Assembly: GCF_020080045.1 (NCBI RefSeq)
Contig: NZ_CP083451.1
Coordinates: forward strand, 2,542,001-2,606,000
Source: Comamonas odontotermitis
Lineage (GTDB): Bacteria; Pseudomonadota; Gammaproteobacteria; Burkholderiales; Burkholderiaceae_C
Direction of reading: 5' to 3'
Length of the DNA stretch: 64,000 bases
Shown here in pieces: positions 57,624 to 64,000 of this stretch (the first letter of the stretch is position 1; the number at the start of each line of letters is the position of its first letter). Position numbers and translations under genes: made by a program. The notes below the pieces were generated by a model, which had not been told where the DNA came from, ran no database searches, and worked only from the letters and a program-made list of their open reading frames with translations.

Positions 57624-58037
57624 CCATCTTCCCGCACAAGGAGGAGAGGCAGTCCATACACCAATGCTGCCGCAGTTGCTGGCGCCGATGCTCGTTTCGC
57701 CAACGCTACGGCATGATTCCTTCTGAGGTCAAAGGTCCAATGCAGCGTACATAAGATCATCGTGCATCCGTGTCAAGCAACGACTGATGTGCTCGTATCA
57801 GACGCTTTTCAAGCACCATCTTTTGACTCCTACGCAAACCTGAGCCCCCGGAGGTTACTAGGTCATTTCTGCGTGGAAACCAACACACATGAGGAGAATC
57901 CGTCAAGAATACAGCCTCACGGACTCCTCCGCTCTCAGGGCACGCCCCTATTTCTAATGCCTGCATCCCAGAAGGAGCAGCAAAGCAATATGGATGTCTT
58001 TGAACCCTGTGCTCCGCGAATTCAAACGGCTCTATCA
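57624..58037. other. Intergenic region without a recognised gene
   Basis: About 410 bases between the CoA-transferase gene and the DKNYY lipoprotein. An in-frame extension of the latter (ATG 57990 with AAGGAG upstream) exists but lacks a signal. No other feature is supported. Confidence 0.45.
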
Positions 58038-58898
58038 ATGCCACACACCAGAATCCGCATTCTCATGCTAAGTGCCATGGTTGCAATGCAAGGCTGCGAT
58101 GGCAACCCAGGCTATCAGCGCAGTAGTGCGACAGGCTGGCGTTACGGCGACGCCATTTTTTCACCAAAAGACCCCGCGACCTTTCAACCCCTTGGACAGT
58201 ACTTCGGGCGTGATTCTCAACAAGGCTACTGCCGAGATAGCCCTGTGGAAGGTAGCGATGGCGTCACATTCGAGGCATTGTCCGAGCACGAGGCTCGCGA
58301 CCAACATTCTGTGTACTACTGCGACACATACCGCAAGTCACAGGAATACTGGGCCTACCAGCACTTACGCATAACCATCATTGCAGGTGCCGATACCGCC
58401 ACCTACCATTCGCTGGCATACGGCTACGCTCGTGACCGGCACCGTGCATACGATCAAGGTAAGCCCTTCGCGGTGCGCGACGCGCTGAGTTTCGAGCCAT
58501 TGAGCCGTCGCTTTGCACGCGACTCACAGCGCGGCTATTTTGAACGCGCGGAAATTCCCGGCAGCCACGGCCCGAGTTTTTCGCTACTGCTCGAAGATGA
58601 AGGTTACGCTCGCGACCGTCGCCAAGCATGGCACGGCCATATCGAGGTCAACCAACCCAATCGCGAACCATTCCCCATCGTACGCGCTTTGCGAGGCGTC
58701 GACTTGGCCACGTTGCGCGCTCTGGGGCGCGGCTACGCTGTCGATGCACGACAGGTTTGGTACCAAGGCGTTCCATTGTCGCAGGCCGATGCGGCCAGCT
58801 TCACGGTTCGGAGCGCCATGGCGGATAACGTGGATGCCCAGGACCGCTCGCACCTTTGGCAGGAAGGGCGCATCGTGCCCGCAACTTCTGCACGCTGA
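58038..58898 (+). CDS. DKNYY-type repeat lipoprotein
   Basis: About 286 residues from ATG 58038, chosen because MPHTRIRILMLSAMVAMQGC is a short lipoprotein signal with Cys20 as lipid site. ATG 57990 has a better ribosome site but adds 16 residues. The mature part is built of repeats of roughly 35-40 residues (Phe-x2-Leu, then a Tyr-Ala-Arg-Asp box, then Tyr/Trp), for example SFEPLSRRFARDSQRGYF and TLRALGRGYAVDARQVWYQG, resembling DKNYY modules. Cell-envelope location is likely; function unknown. Confidence 0.7.
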   Translation: MPHTRIRILMLSAMVAMQGCDGNPGYQRSSATGWRYGDAIFSPKDPATFQPLGQYFGRDSQQGYCRDSPVEGSDGVTFEALSEHEARDQHSVYYCDTYRKSQEYWAYQHLRITIIAGADTATYHSLAYGYARDRHRAYDQGKPFAVRDALSFEPLSRRFARDSQRGYFERAEIPGSHGPSFSLLLEDEGYARDRRQAWHGHIEVNQPNREPFPIVRALRGVDLATLRALGRGYAVDARQVWYQGVPLSQADAASFTVRSAMADNVDAQDRSHLWQEGRIVPATSAR

Positions 58899-59344
58899 CA
58901 CCATCCATTGGACAGTAGCGGCTCAGCCATCGACTGAGAAATGTCACAAATGAGAAGTCATCCCCGTTATCCCTCCACGCAAAGGAGCGCGGATATGCAG
59001 AGGATCTGCACTCACTCATTGCAGTGAAGCAGTCAAGGCGTGCAAGCGATTGTGTGAAAAGCAGAACGTTTGAGCAGCCGGTGGCCACCCTCAACATCAG
59101 CGCGTTCACTTTCCTTCGATTCACCAAGCTGAATATGCCCAAACAGTGGCCGTGGCACAACTACGTATAGGGCTGGGGGCGGCCTCATACGGTATTGCGC
59201 AACAGCGCATGTGCCAACGCGATTCCCAGAGAAATGGATAGGAAATCCAGGCGGGCCATCCCGCCTGCTGAATCGAGAAATGCCCCTGCTGCAAGCGCTG
59301 ACAGTTGTATTCGCAATGCAACCGGGATTGCACACGGGTGCGAG
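58899..59344. other. Intergenic region without a recognised gene
   Basis: About 445 bases between convergent genes. Open frames exist on both strands but none has a ribosome site, motif or family resemblance. Confidence 0.45.
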
Positions 59345-60595
59345 CTATCTGTCCAAGGGGAAAAGATAACGAGTGGCCTCAGGCTTGAGTATGGACTTGA
59401 GCTTGCCAAATGAGAGGCTCACGCCGCGACCAAGGCACACGCTCCGGGCATGGCCTATGCGTGAGACCACGAAACCAAGCTTGCCCGGCGCCTCGAACAT
59501 CAGCGCCATGAAGTCGGGCAGCATGTCCGTGCAGTCGTCGTCATCCCGGGGTTCGCGCCGACTGGTAACCGCCTTCCGGATGAATCTCACCAACTGCGGG
59601 CTGTATTCGCGCACCTCCGAGCCATGGCTGTAGCCCTTGATAAGGCGCGAGAAGTCTAGATAGCCGCCATGCAGCAGATCCAATGTGAACGGATCGAAGT
59701 GATTGTTGGGGTGCGCTCCGCCACAAGAAGGGGAGCCGGACTCGGTCACGCTCATCAAGGTAGTGGAAAGATAGCTGAGCTTGATTTGCTCGTGATCGAA
59801 ATAGCCCAGTGACCCTGCCTCGGGGTCGAGGCTCTTATAGACGGCAGCCTTGCAGGCCAGCGCCTGCAGACTCATAGTCCAATGACGCTGCTCCAGCAAG
59901 GCATTGGCTATGGCCAGTATTCGGGCATCCGGGTGACGTGTCAGGCGCGGATACCAGAATCGGGTACGCGCATCGCGCACGAGCCGCCAGGCCAGGTTGG
60001 AAGCCACCACAACCTCTTCGCCCTGCTCCAGCGGGCGGGCCACGCGTAGATAGTCGTAGGGCGTGGCCTGCATGCTGATGGCAATACCCTCCGCAATCCC
60101 GCTGCCCGCGCCTTGCACAATGGCCAGAGTCACGGCTTCCACGCCTCGCGGTGCAAGCTTCTCGGGGTCATACTGCGCAACGCGACCAAGGCTGAACGGC
60201 AGCCTGCCGCCACGGATGCCATCTTCCCACTCGCCTGTCAGCGCATCGCCTTGCAGGCGGGCATGCCAGATAACCTGCCGCCGCGCTGCGTCTTCGAACA
60301 GTGGCTCGTCCTACGTTGTGGCATGCAGCCTTTTTTCCAGCAACTCGCCCGTCAGAGGTTGGGCCTCAGCCAATTGGTCCAAGCGGCCCCGGAGTGGAAT
60401 GTCCGCTCCATGGCGCAAATAGAAATAGCGCCCTTTGCGCGTGCCGTCTGCCTGGGACTCGCCCAGCTCCATCACTACATCGGCGCTGCCCAGTACTCCG
60501 CGATAGACCTCAACGGGAGCGGCCCAGGCGAGGCTTGAGGATGCAATGAAAAAGGCCATTGGAAAGAACAGCAGCTTGGAGATTATTTTCACCAT
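59345..60595 (-). pseudogene. Exported protein of unknown function interrupted by an in-frame TAG
   Basis: From ATG 60595, MVKIISKLLFFPMAFFIASS starts a signal peptide, and the frame runs to TAG at 60313-60311. The same frame then continues without shift (DEPLFEDAARRQVIWHARLQ, then TGEWEDGIRGG) to a stop at 59345. Read through, the product is about 415 residues with balanced, protein-like composition on both sides. The amber codon therefore splits one gene; CAG or TAC would restore it. No family is recognised. The tail has a Cys-Gly-Gly and Asp-rich segment (SPSCGGAHPNNHFDP, EPRDDDDCTD). Confidence 0.72.
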
Positions 60596-60873
60596 ATTAG
60601 TGAGTACAGGGTTGTTGGCGATCAGCAGAGCCATCCCCTTGGACTGTCTGCTTTTCGACATGGCTGGTTTCTCAAAACAATCTGCATCACACAGCTGGAA
60701 TCACCCCGTTTTTTGAGGAGGCTTAACACTCTGAGAGGATTGAGCCATGACGAAGTCGAACAAGTTTTCACCCTAGGTACGCAAGCGTACCGTACGTTTG
60801 GTGCACGAGCATTGAGGCGCGTAGCCAATCACAACCGTCTCCCTGAGCGATGTGTACAGAGCCAACGCTGTAC

Positions 60874-61710
60874 CTAGTCTGTCGCATCGGGACGGACGTT
60901 CGAGCAGTCCTTTTTCTTCTCATCGCCCTTAACGGACATGATCAGGCAGCGGATTCTCGCGTCCCGCACGCCCACATAATTCTTCGAATGACTGATGCTT
61001 GTCGAACCATCGGGATAGCTCACCAGATAACGGTAGCGGTCTTGCGGGACGGACTGAGCAGTGATGGGCTTGTCGTCATGCACCTTGAAAACCAGGTACA
61101 TGGTGCCCGAAGCCGATGGATCAAAGGTCGGAGGGAGAATGAAACCGAGCGGCGCCAGCCGCAGCTCCTTTTCTGGAGCGTCGTCGTCCGTGATGATCAC
61201 CGGGACGTATGGAAAAACCATTCTCACGCTGGGGGTGCGGACCGCGTCTTTCGCTTTCGCGAATTCAAAGCTGATCCGATTGGCCTTCACCTCCCTGCCT
61301 TTGACCAGCGGGTGCCGCGAGGTGTAAGCGAACGCGGTCTCCAGAGAAGTCAGCATCCACTGACAAGGCCCGCCGCCATCAATAGCAAGATGGCCCTTGT
61401 ACTGATTACCCATCGGTTCCTTGACGAGCTCCAGGTCCTCATAGTGGGAGGCCCGCATCGTCGCAACGCCACTTTGGGACTGCCCGCCTACGCCATAGCT
61501 GCGAGGCTCCTTGCATCGAGCCGAATCGTAGTGGAGCTTTACAGGCAGCGGCCTGGCACCTTCGGGAAGTGTCACCGCCAGCGTCAGCCAGCGGGCGTCG
61601 GCGGCAGGACTTTGCGTGCAGTCGGCTTTCTGACTGGTATCGAGCGTTGATGCGCAGCCCGCCATCAAGAAGCAGGCTGCGATAAGTGGGGTGCCCAATA
61701 CGCGTTTCAT
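60874..61710 (-). CDS. Predicted lipoprotein, unknown function
   Basis: A 278-residue protein. MKRVLGTPLIAACFLMAGCA is a lipoprotein signal with lipobox LMAGC (Cys19). The mature part contains Cys residues at PCQW and near the C-terminus, and beta-rich segments such as VRMVFPYVPVIITDDDAPEK and GTMYLVFKVHD. No family is recognised. It lies upstream, on the same strand, of the amber-interrupted exported protein, and near a DKNYY-type lipoprotein, suggesting a small envelope-protein locus. An effector-immunity or type VI-related role is possible but unsupported. Confidence 0.72.
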   Translation of the reverse strand: MKRVLGTPLIAACFLMAGCASTLDTSQKADCTQSPAADARWLTLAVTLPEGARPLPVKLHYDSARCKEPRSYGVGGQSQSGVATMRASHYEDLELVKEPMGNQYKGHLAIDGGGPCQWMLTSLETAFAYTSRHPLVKGREVKANRISFEFAKAKDAVRTPSVRMVFPYVPVIITDDDAPEKELRLAPLGFILPPTFDPSASGTMYLVFKVHDDKPITAQSVPQDRYRYLVSYPDGSTSISHSKNYVGVRDARIRCLIMSVKGDEKKKDCSNVRPDATD

Positions 61711-61726
61711 GATGCTGGGCTGCGAT

Positions 61727-61866
61727 TTAGCGATGGCCGCACTTCATCGCGCGCTCGGCCTTGCCCTTGGCCAGGGCGATGTCGCATTTGCCGCGGCCAT
61801 CCTTCCAGTGCAGGTTGATGGGCACAAGTGTATAGCCCTTCTGCTCGACCTCGCCAACCAGGCGCT
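61727..61866 (-). pseudogene. smpB: 3' fragment of smpB
   Basis: The minus strand encodes [20 protein letters not shown] followed by [20 protein letters not shown] and a stop. This matches the SmpB core from the [11 protein letters not shown] strand to the LAKGKA block, about 40 residues. The N-terminal RNA-binding portion and the basic C-terminal tail (KRDWERDK-type) are missing. Upstream, homology ends within 30 bases of an IS-end-like repeat. A full smpB is expected elsewhere, as the gene is normally single-copy. Confidence 0.8.
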
Positions 61867-61885
61867 TGCTGCAGCTGGTGAACTG

Positions 61886-61923
61886 CCCCTCAAAAGTTGA
61901 ACACCAATCCAACCTTTGAGGGG
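61886..61923. repeat. IS-end-like inverted repeat
   Basis: CCCCTCAAA (61886-61894) and TTTGAGGGG (61915-61923) form a perfect 9-bp inverted repeat around AGTTGAACACCAATCCAACC. The CCCC(T)CAAAAGTTGAACA order resembles terminal sequences of IS3-family elements. It marks the point where smpB similarity begins. Confidence 0.45.
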
Positions 61924-62126
61924 GTACATTGGGCTGCAGCCCGGATCCTTCTGACGGTATCGTAGGCAGCATTTTCTTCCGCCTCAAAAGATACCGTCAC
62001 GACAACCGTCAAATGCGCAAGCTTAGGCAAAGCCGGGTGAGACACCATAAGACTCCTAAGCCTTTATCGCATTTGGAATTTCCGTGATTTCTGAGACTAT
62101 TTGAGGCAGCGTGAGACGATGCTATT

Positions 62127-62141
62127 TCACTCCCACTCAAT
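62127..62141 (-). other. Probable attachment site: guaA 3'-end sequence
   Basis: The minus strand reads ATTGAGTGGGAGTGA, encoding Ile-Glu-Trp-Glu-stop, the conserved end of GMP synthase (GuaA). Upstream bases do not encode GuaA, so only the 15-bp core is present. The guaA 3' end is a known integration target for genomic islands. GC content drops sharply on the right side of the site. Confidence 0.65.
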
Positions 62142-62226
62142 TATCAATTATCATTTTTAATCATTAAAATTCAATGAGATAAAAACTCATCACTTCACCA
62201 AAACCATGAAAAATACCATTACTGAA
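62142..62226. other. Left margin of AT-rich island DNA
   Basis: Base composition falls abruptly from the core site onward, with runs such as TTATCAATTATCATTTTTAA. No gene is seen before the truncated antitoxin-like frame. Confidence 0.4.
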
Positions 62227-62409
62227 TCATATGGATGGCTTAGATTCTGCACAGGAATCGTGTCCAAACGCTCTGTTTATCTGCCTCAACAGGATAGCCA
62301 GCTCGGAGTGATCCCCGTCGCGAATAACCTCATCTAAGAGTTGAAGTGAATAGATTGGATCGGCTCGAAAATTCTGAGCCACAACCTCATCATGCTCACG
62401 GTCTTTCAT
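62227..62409 (-). CDS. Truncated antitoxin-like (XRE/HigA-type) protein
   Basis: A 60-residue frame, MKDREHDEVVAQNFRADPIY and so on. It resembles the N-terminal part of a widespread antitoxin-like regulator family: Arg-x-His-Asp-Glu, then DPIYSLQLLDEVIRDGDHSE and LAILLRQINRAFG. In full-length relatives about 40 residues with a helix-turn-helix follow AFGG; here the frame leaves similarity at HDSCAESKPSI and stops. It is thus probably truncated at the island margin. No toxin partner is seen. Confidence 0.55.
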   Translation of the reverse strand: MKDREHDEVVAQNFRADPIYSLQLLDEVIRDGDHSELAILLRQINRAFGHDSCAESKPSI

Positions 62410-62457
62410 TCCAAATAACCATTATCTAATTAAACCGAGCAGCTAATTCATCAGAAG

Positions 62458-63027
62458 TTAGGTCAGCAGCTCTTTTAGATAAAGAGTGCTGGCATTGAAT
62501 ACTTCACGCTTGTAAGGCTTATCTGGCAGCGTTTTCCCAATCTTCTCAATTTTAGGTACAGTTGGTTTTTTTTGCAAAAGGGCCGGTTTTCCACCATAAA
62601 GAACCACAAAACGCTCTTGCAACGAAAATTTATGCCCATAAAAATCTTCCAACAAACCCAATGCATAACGAACAAACTGCCGCGTACTCTTGAATTGACC
62701 GCAGTACCCAACCGGATTACCCGACTTCAAATCTATGTAGAGCGCAGTTAACTCCCTTTCCTTTGCGATCAGTACAACACAATCACAAGCCCGGTGATGG
62801 TCATGCCCATTGCCAGCCGTCAACAGTGGCGACATTAGTGCGTTCCTCCCGCGCCCTTTATCAGGATTAAAACTGAACCATTCCCCATTCGGAGCCAGTA
62901 GTTTCACTAGTTTTAACTTAGCGAGGGCGTCGTCCTCTTTAATCAATATGTTCGTGTGTTGATCACCACGGTATGTACAGCATGAAAGCGATAATCGTAA
63001 CGCCTCAAGCTCCGCAACTAAAGGCAT
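62458..63027 (-). CDS. Predicted PD-(D/E)xK-like nuclease partner of an ATPase
   Basis: A 189-residue protein starting at ATG 63027 in a TGATG overlap with the ATPase stop, so the pair is translationally coupled. HRACDCVVLIAKERELTALY followed by IDLKSGNPVGYCGQFKSTRQ has an Asp at the end of one strand and Asp-Leu-Lys in the next, then a conserved Gln/Lys. This is the Asp...(D/E)xK pattern of restriction-endonuclease-fold nucleases. N-terminal CCTYRGDQHTNILIKEDD and the C-terminal basic segment are unassigned. AT-rich composition marks it as island DNA. The nuclease call is motif-based inference. Confidence 0.55.
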   Translation of the reverse strand: MPLVAELEALRLSLSCCTYRGDQHTNILIKEDDALAKLKLVKLLAPNGEWFSFNPDKGRGRNALMSPLLTAGNGHDHHRACDCVVLIAKERELTALYIDLKSGNPVGYCGQFKSTRQFVRYALGLLEDFYGHKFSLQERFVVLYGGKPALLQKKPTVPKIEKIGKTLPDKPYKREVFNASTLYLKELLT

Positions 63028-64000
63028 CAGAGGTCACCCCCATACAAAATTTCACCTTGTATGGCATTCATGACCTCAATAGTGTCATCAAAAGTTTCTA
63101 CCTCAATTCCGCGATCAGGGTAGATATTAGCCAGCTTCAGCGTCCTTACTTTACCGCGCCGACCAGCACCAGTTGAGGGCTTTGCTATTGTTGCCGTCAT
63201 GTAAAGTCGAACAACTGCCGGATCAAGAAGTTCCTCATCTACATACTTGTATTGCTGCTGAACAGATCTCGTATGTTCTGTTCTTTGATGCAGCATGATC
63301 AGTGTATTTAACTCTTTGACCAAGTAGTCGCTGTGAGTCGTAATGAATACTTTGATACCTGCGTTGACCATACGCGCCACAAGCCGAGCAAAAGCTCGCT
63401 GATTCTTGGGATGAAGATTCAGTTCCGGCTCATCAATGATAAAAATATCACCGGAGCGCGCTCGGCATCGCAAGTAGAAACCAACATCCAGCAGGGCGCG
63501 AATACAACTCGACGCCTCATTCATCGTAAAGCGCTGTTTACCTGCACCTTTCGCCTGATAGACAAGCTCTTGTTTTACAACCTTATAACTGCCACCGATG
63601 ATGGCGTCGAAAGCGACTAATAATTCAGGATTATCCGCTGCCAGCTCCCCGGTTCTCTTGTCAATATCCTCAAGCTGTCTGACAAAATCAACGTTATCTT
63701 CAACTGGCCACGCATAATCAGTCTCAATTTCTTGAAGTATCTTAAAAGGATTTCTTCTGAGTTCTTTTGAATCAATCTGATTTATGGCCTTAAGCATACG
63801 AGTGCGAGCCATATCTAGCTCTTTACGGAAAATTGCTGCTCCCGTTCTTTCGGCACTGGATATGTGAACTCTAGGCAAATGCTGCGCGAAGACAATCTCA
63901 GCAATAGCGTCTACGATGAAATCGGTTAGCCCTCCGAAAGGGCGCATGATAACTTCTTCATCCGCCACCAACACTTCAAGCATAACGCTATCGGATTCTT
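63027..64000 (-). CDS. AAA/OLD-like ATPase, partial (5' end beyond window)
   Basis: At least 323 residues; the frame stays open to the window edge, so the Walker A part lies outside. Visible are an ABC-type signature-like segment (QRFTMNEASSCIRALLDVGF), Walker B and D-loop in DIFIIDEPELNLHPKNQRAF and the switch His in VFITTHSDYLVKELNTL. This layout belongs to the AAA_15/AAA_21 and OLD-type ATPases found in anti-phage systems such as AbiL, PARIS, Septu and Gabija. No TOPRIM nuclease domain follows; instead a separate small nuclease-like protein is coupled to it. Confidence 0.75.
   Translation of the reverse strand, partial: ESDSVMLEVLVADEEVIMRPFGGLTDFIVDAIAEIVFAQHLPRVHISSAERTGAAIFRKELDMARTRMLKAINQIDSKELRRNPFKILQEIETDYAWPVEDNVDFVRQLEDIDKRTGELAADNPELLVAFDAIIGGSYKVVKQELVYQAKGAGKQRFTMNEASSCIRALLDVGFYLRCRARSGDIFIIDEPELNLHPKNQRAFARLVARMVNAGIKVFITTHSDYLVKELNTLIMLHQRTEHTRSVQQQYKYVDEELLDPAVVRLYMTATIAKPSTGAGRRGKVRTLKLANIYPDRGIEVETFDDTIEVMNAIQGEILYGGDL

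Noticed and set aside
60774..60797. GGTACGC/GCGTACC inverted repeat upstream of the amber-interrupted gene
   Set aside because: Short stem, two-base loop and no U tract; neither a terminator nor a supported operator.
61886..61923. The CCCCTCAAA/TTTGAGGGG dyad as an intrinsic terminator
   Set aside because: A 20-base loop and no T run; the inner AGTTGAACACC favours an IS end.
1..64000. CRISPR arrays, rRNA or tRNA genes
   Set aside because: No regularly spaced repeats, and no cloverleaf with a matching anticodon arm or rRNA core sequences, were recognised by reading; a covariance-model search was not possible here.

Overview
The window is high-GC DNA (AT-rich only from about 62.1 kb to the right end) with the gene content of a soil or water betaproteobacterium. 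The closest match I recognise is Burkholderiales, family Comamonadaceae (Comamonas/Delftia/Acidovorax-like). Support comes from three tripartite-tricarboxylate (Bug/TctC-type) binding-protein genes placed next to catabolic genes, a chromosomal ben-cat cluster, a NasR-type assimilatory nitrate locus, and an IPTL-CTERM sorting-signal remnant. This taxonomic call is inference. No rRNA, tRNA or CRISPR array was recognised.

Layout. (1) 0-6 kb: an amide and D-amino-acid scavenging cluster (asparaginase, N-carbamoyl-D-amino-acid hydrolase, N-acyl-D-amino-acid deacylase, Bug receptor) divergent from a LysR regulator. (2) 6.2-9.3 kb: a near-consensus LexA box, a small gene, a frameshifted IPTL-CTERM remnant and a DNA polymerase II gene. 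The polymerase has alanine where motif B normally has tyrosine. (3) 9.8-13 kb: a general-stress group (CsbD, SDR, Cys-repeat exported protein, KGG-rich basic protein, small iron-permease-like protein). (4) 13.2-28.3 kb: benzoate to catechol to beta-ketoadipate genes on the minus strand (catB-catA-benABCD-ridA-MFS-pcaI-pcaJ-pcaD-catC-Bug-MFS-benE), divergent from a CatR/BenM regulator with an ATAC-N7-GTAT site between. The thiolase gene pcaF survives only as a 42-codon relic between pcaJ and pcaD. (5) 28.3-32.4 kb: a MocR regulator divergent from VOC, LysE, PhzF and DinB-fold genes. (6) 32.4-43.2 kb: assimilatory nitrate/nitrite genes (nasR, nrtABD, nirBD, nasA). Three GG-N10-GC sigma-54 promoter candidates precede nasR, nrtA and nirB, and two leaders carry paired hexaloop hairpins followed by an intrinsic terminator, the architecture expected for NasR (ANTAR) antitermination. 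(7) 43.5-46.8 kb: an IS5-family relic, panC and panB, and scraps of decayed genes. (8) 46.8-57.6 kb: an IclR regulator divergent from an acyclic-terpene-utilisation-like operon (atuC-D-E-F-A order) extended by a Bug receptor and a family III CoA-transferase. (9) 58-61.7 kb: exported proteins of unknown function, one interrupted by an in-frame amber codon. (10) 61.7-64 kb: an smpB 3' fragment, an IS-end-like repeat, a 15-bp sequence equal to a guaA 3' end (probable island attachment site), and then AT-rich island DNA with a truncated antitoxin-like gene and a coupled ATPase plus PD-(D/E)xK-like nuclease pair that runs off the window.

How the parts work together: benzoate enters by BenE or MFS carriers, BenABC and BenD make catechol, CatA-CatB-CatC and PcaD make beta-ketoadipate, and PcaIJ activates it. 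The final thiolysis must use a thiolase encoded elsewhere. Nitrate is imported by NrtABD and reduced by NasA and NirBD under NasR. The atu-like operon looks built to take up a branched acid (Bug receptor), activate it by CoA transfer, dehydrogenate it, carboxylate the beta-methyl branch and hydrate the product.
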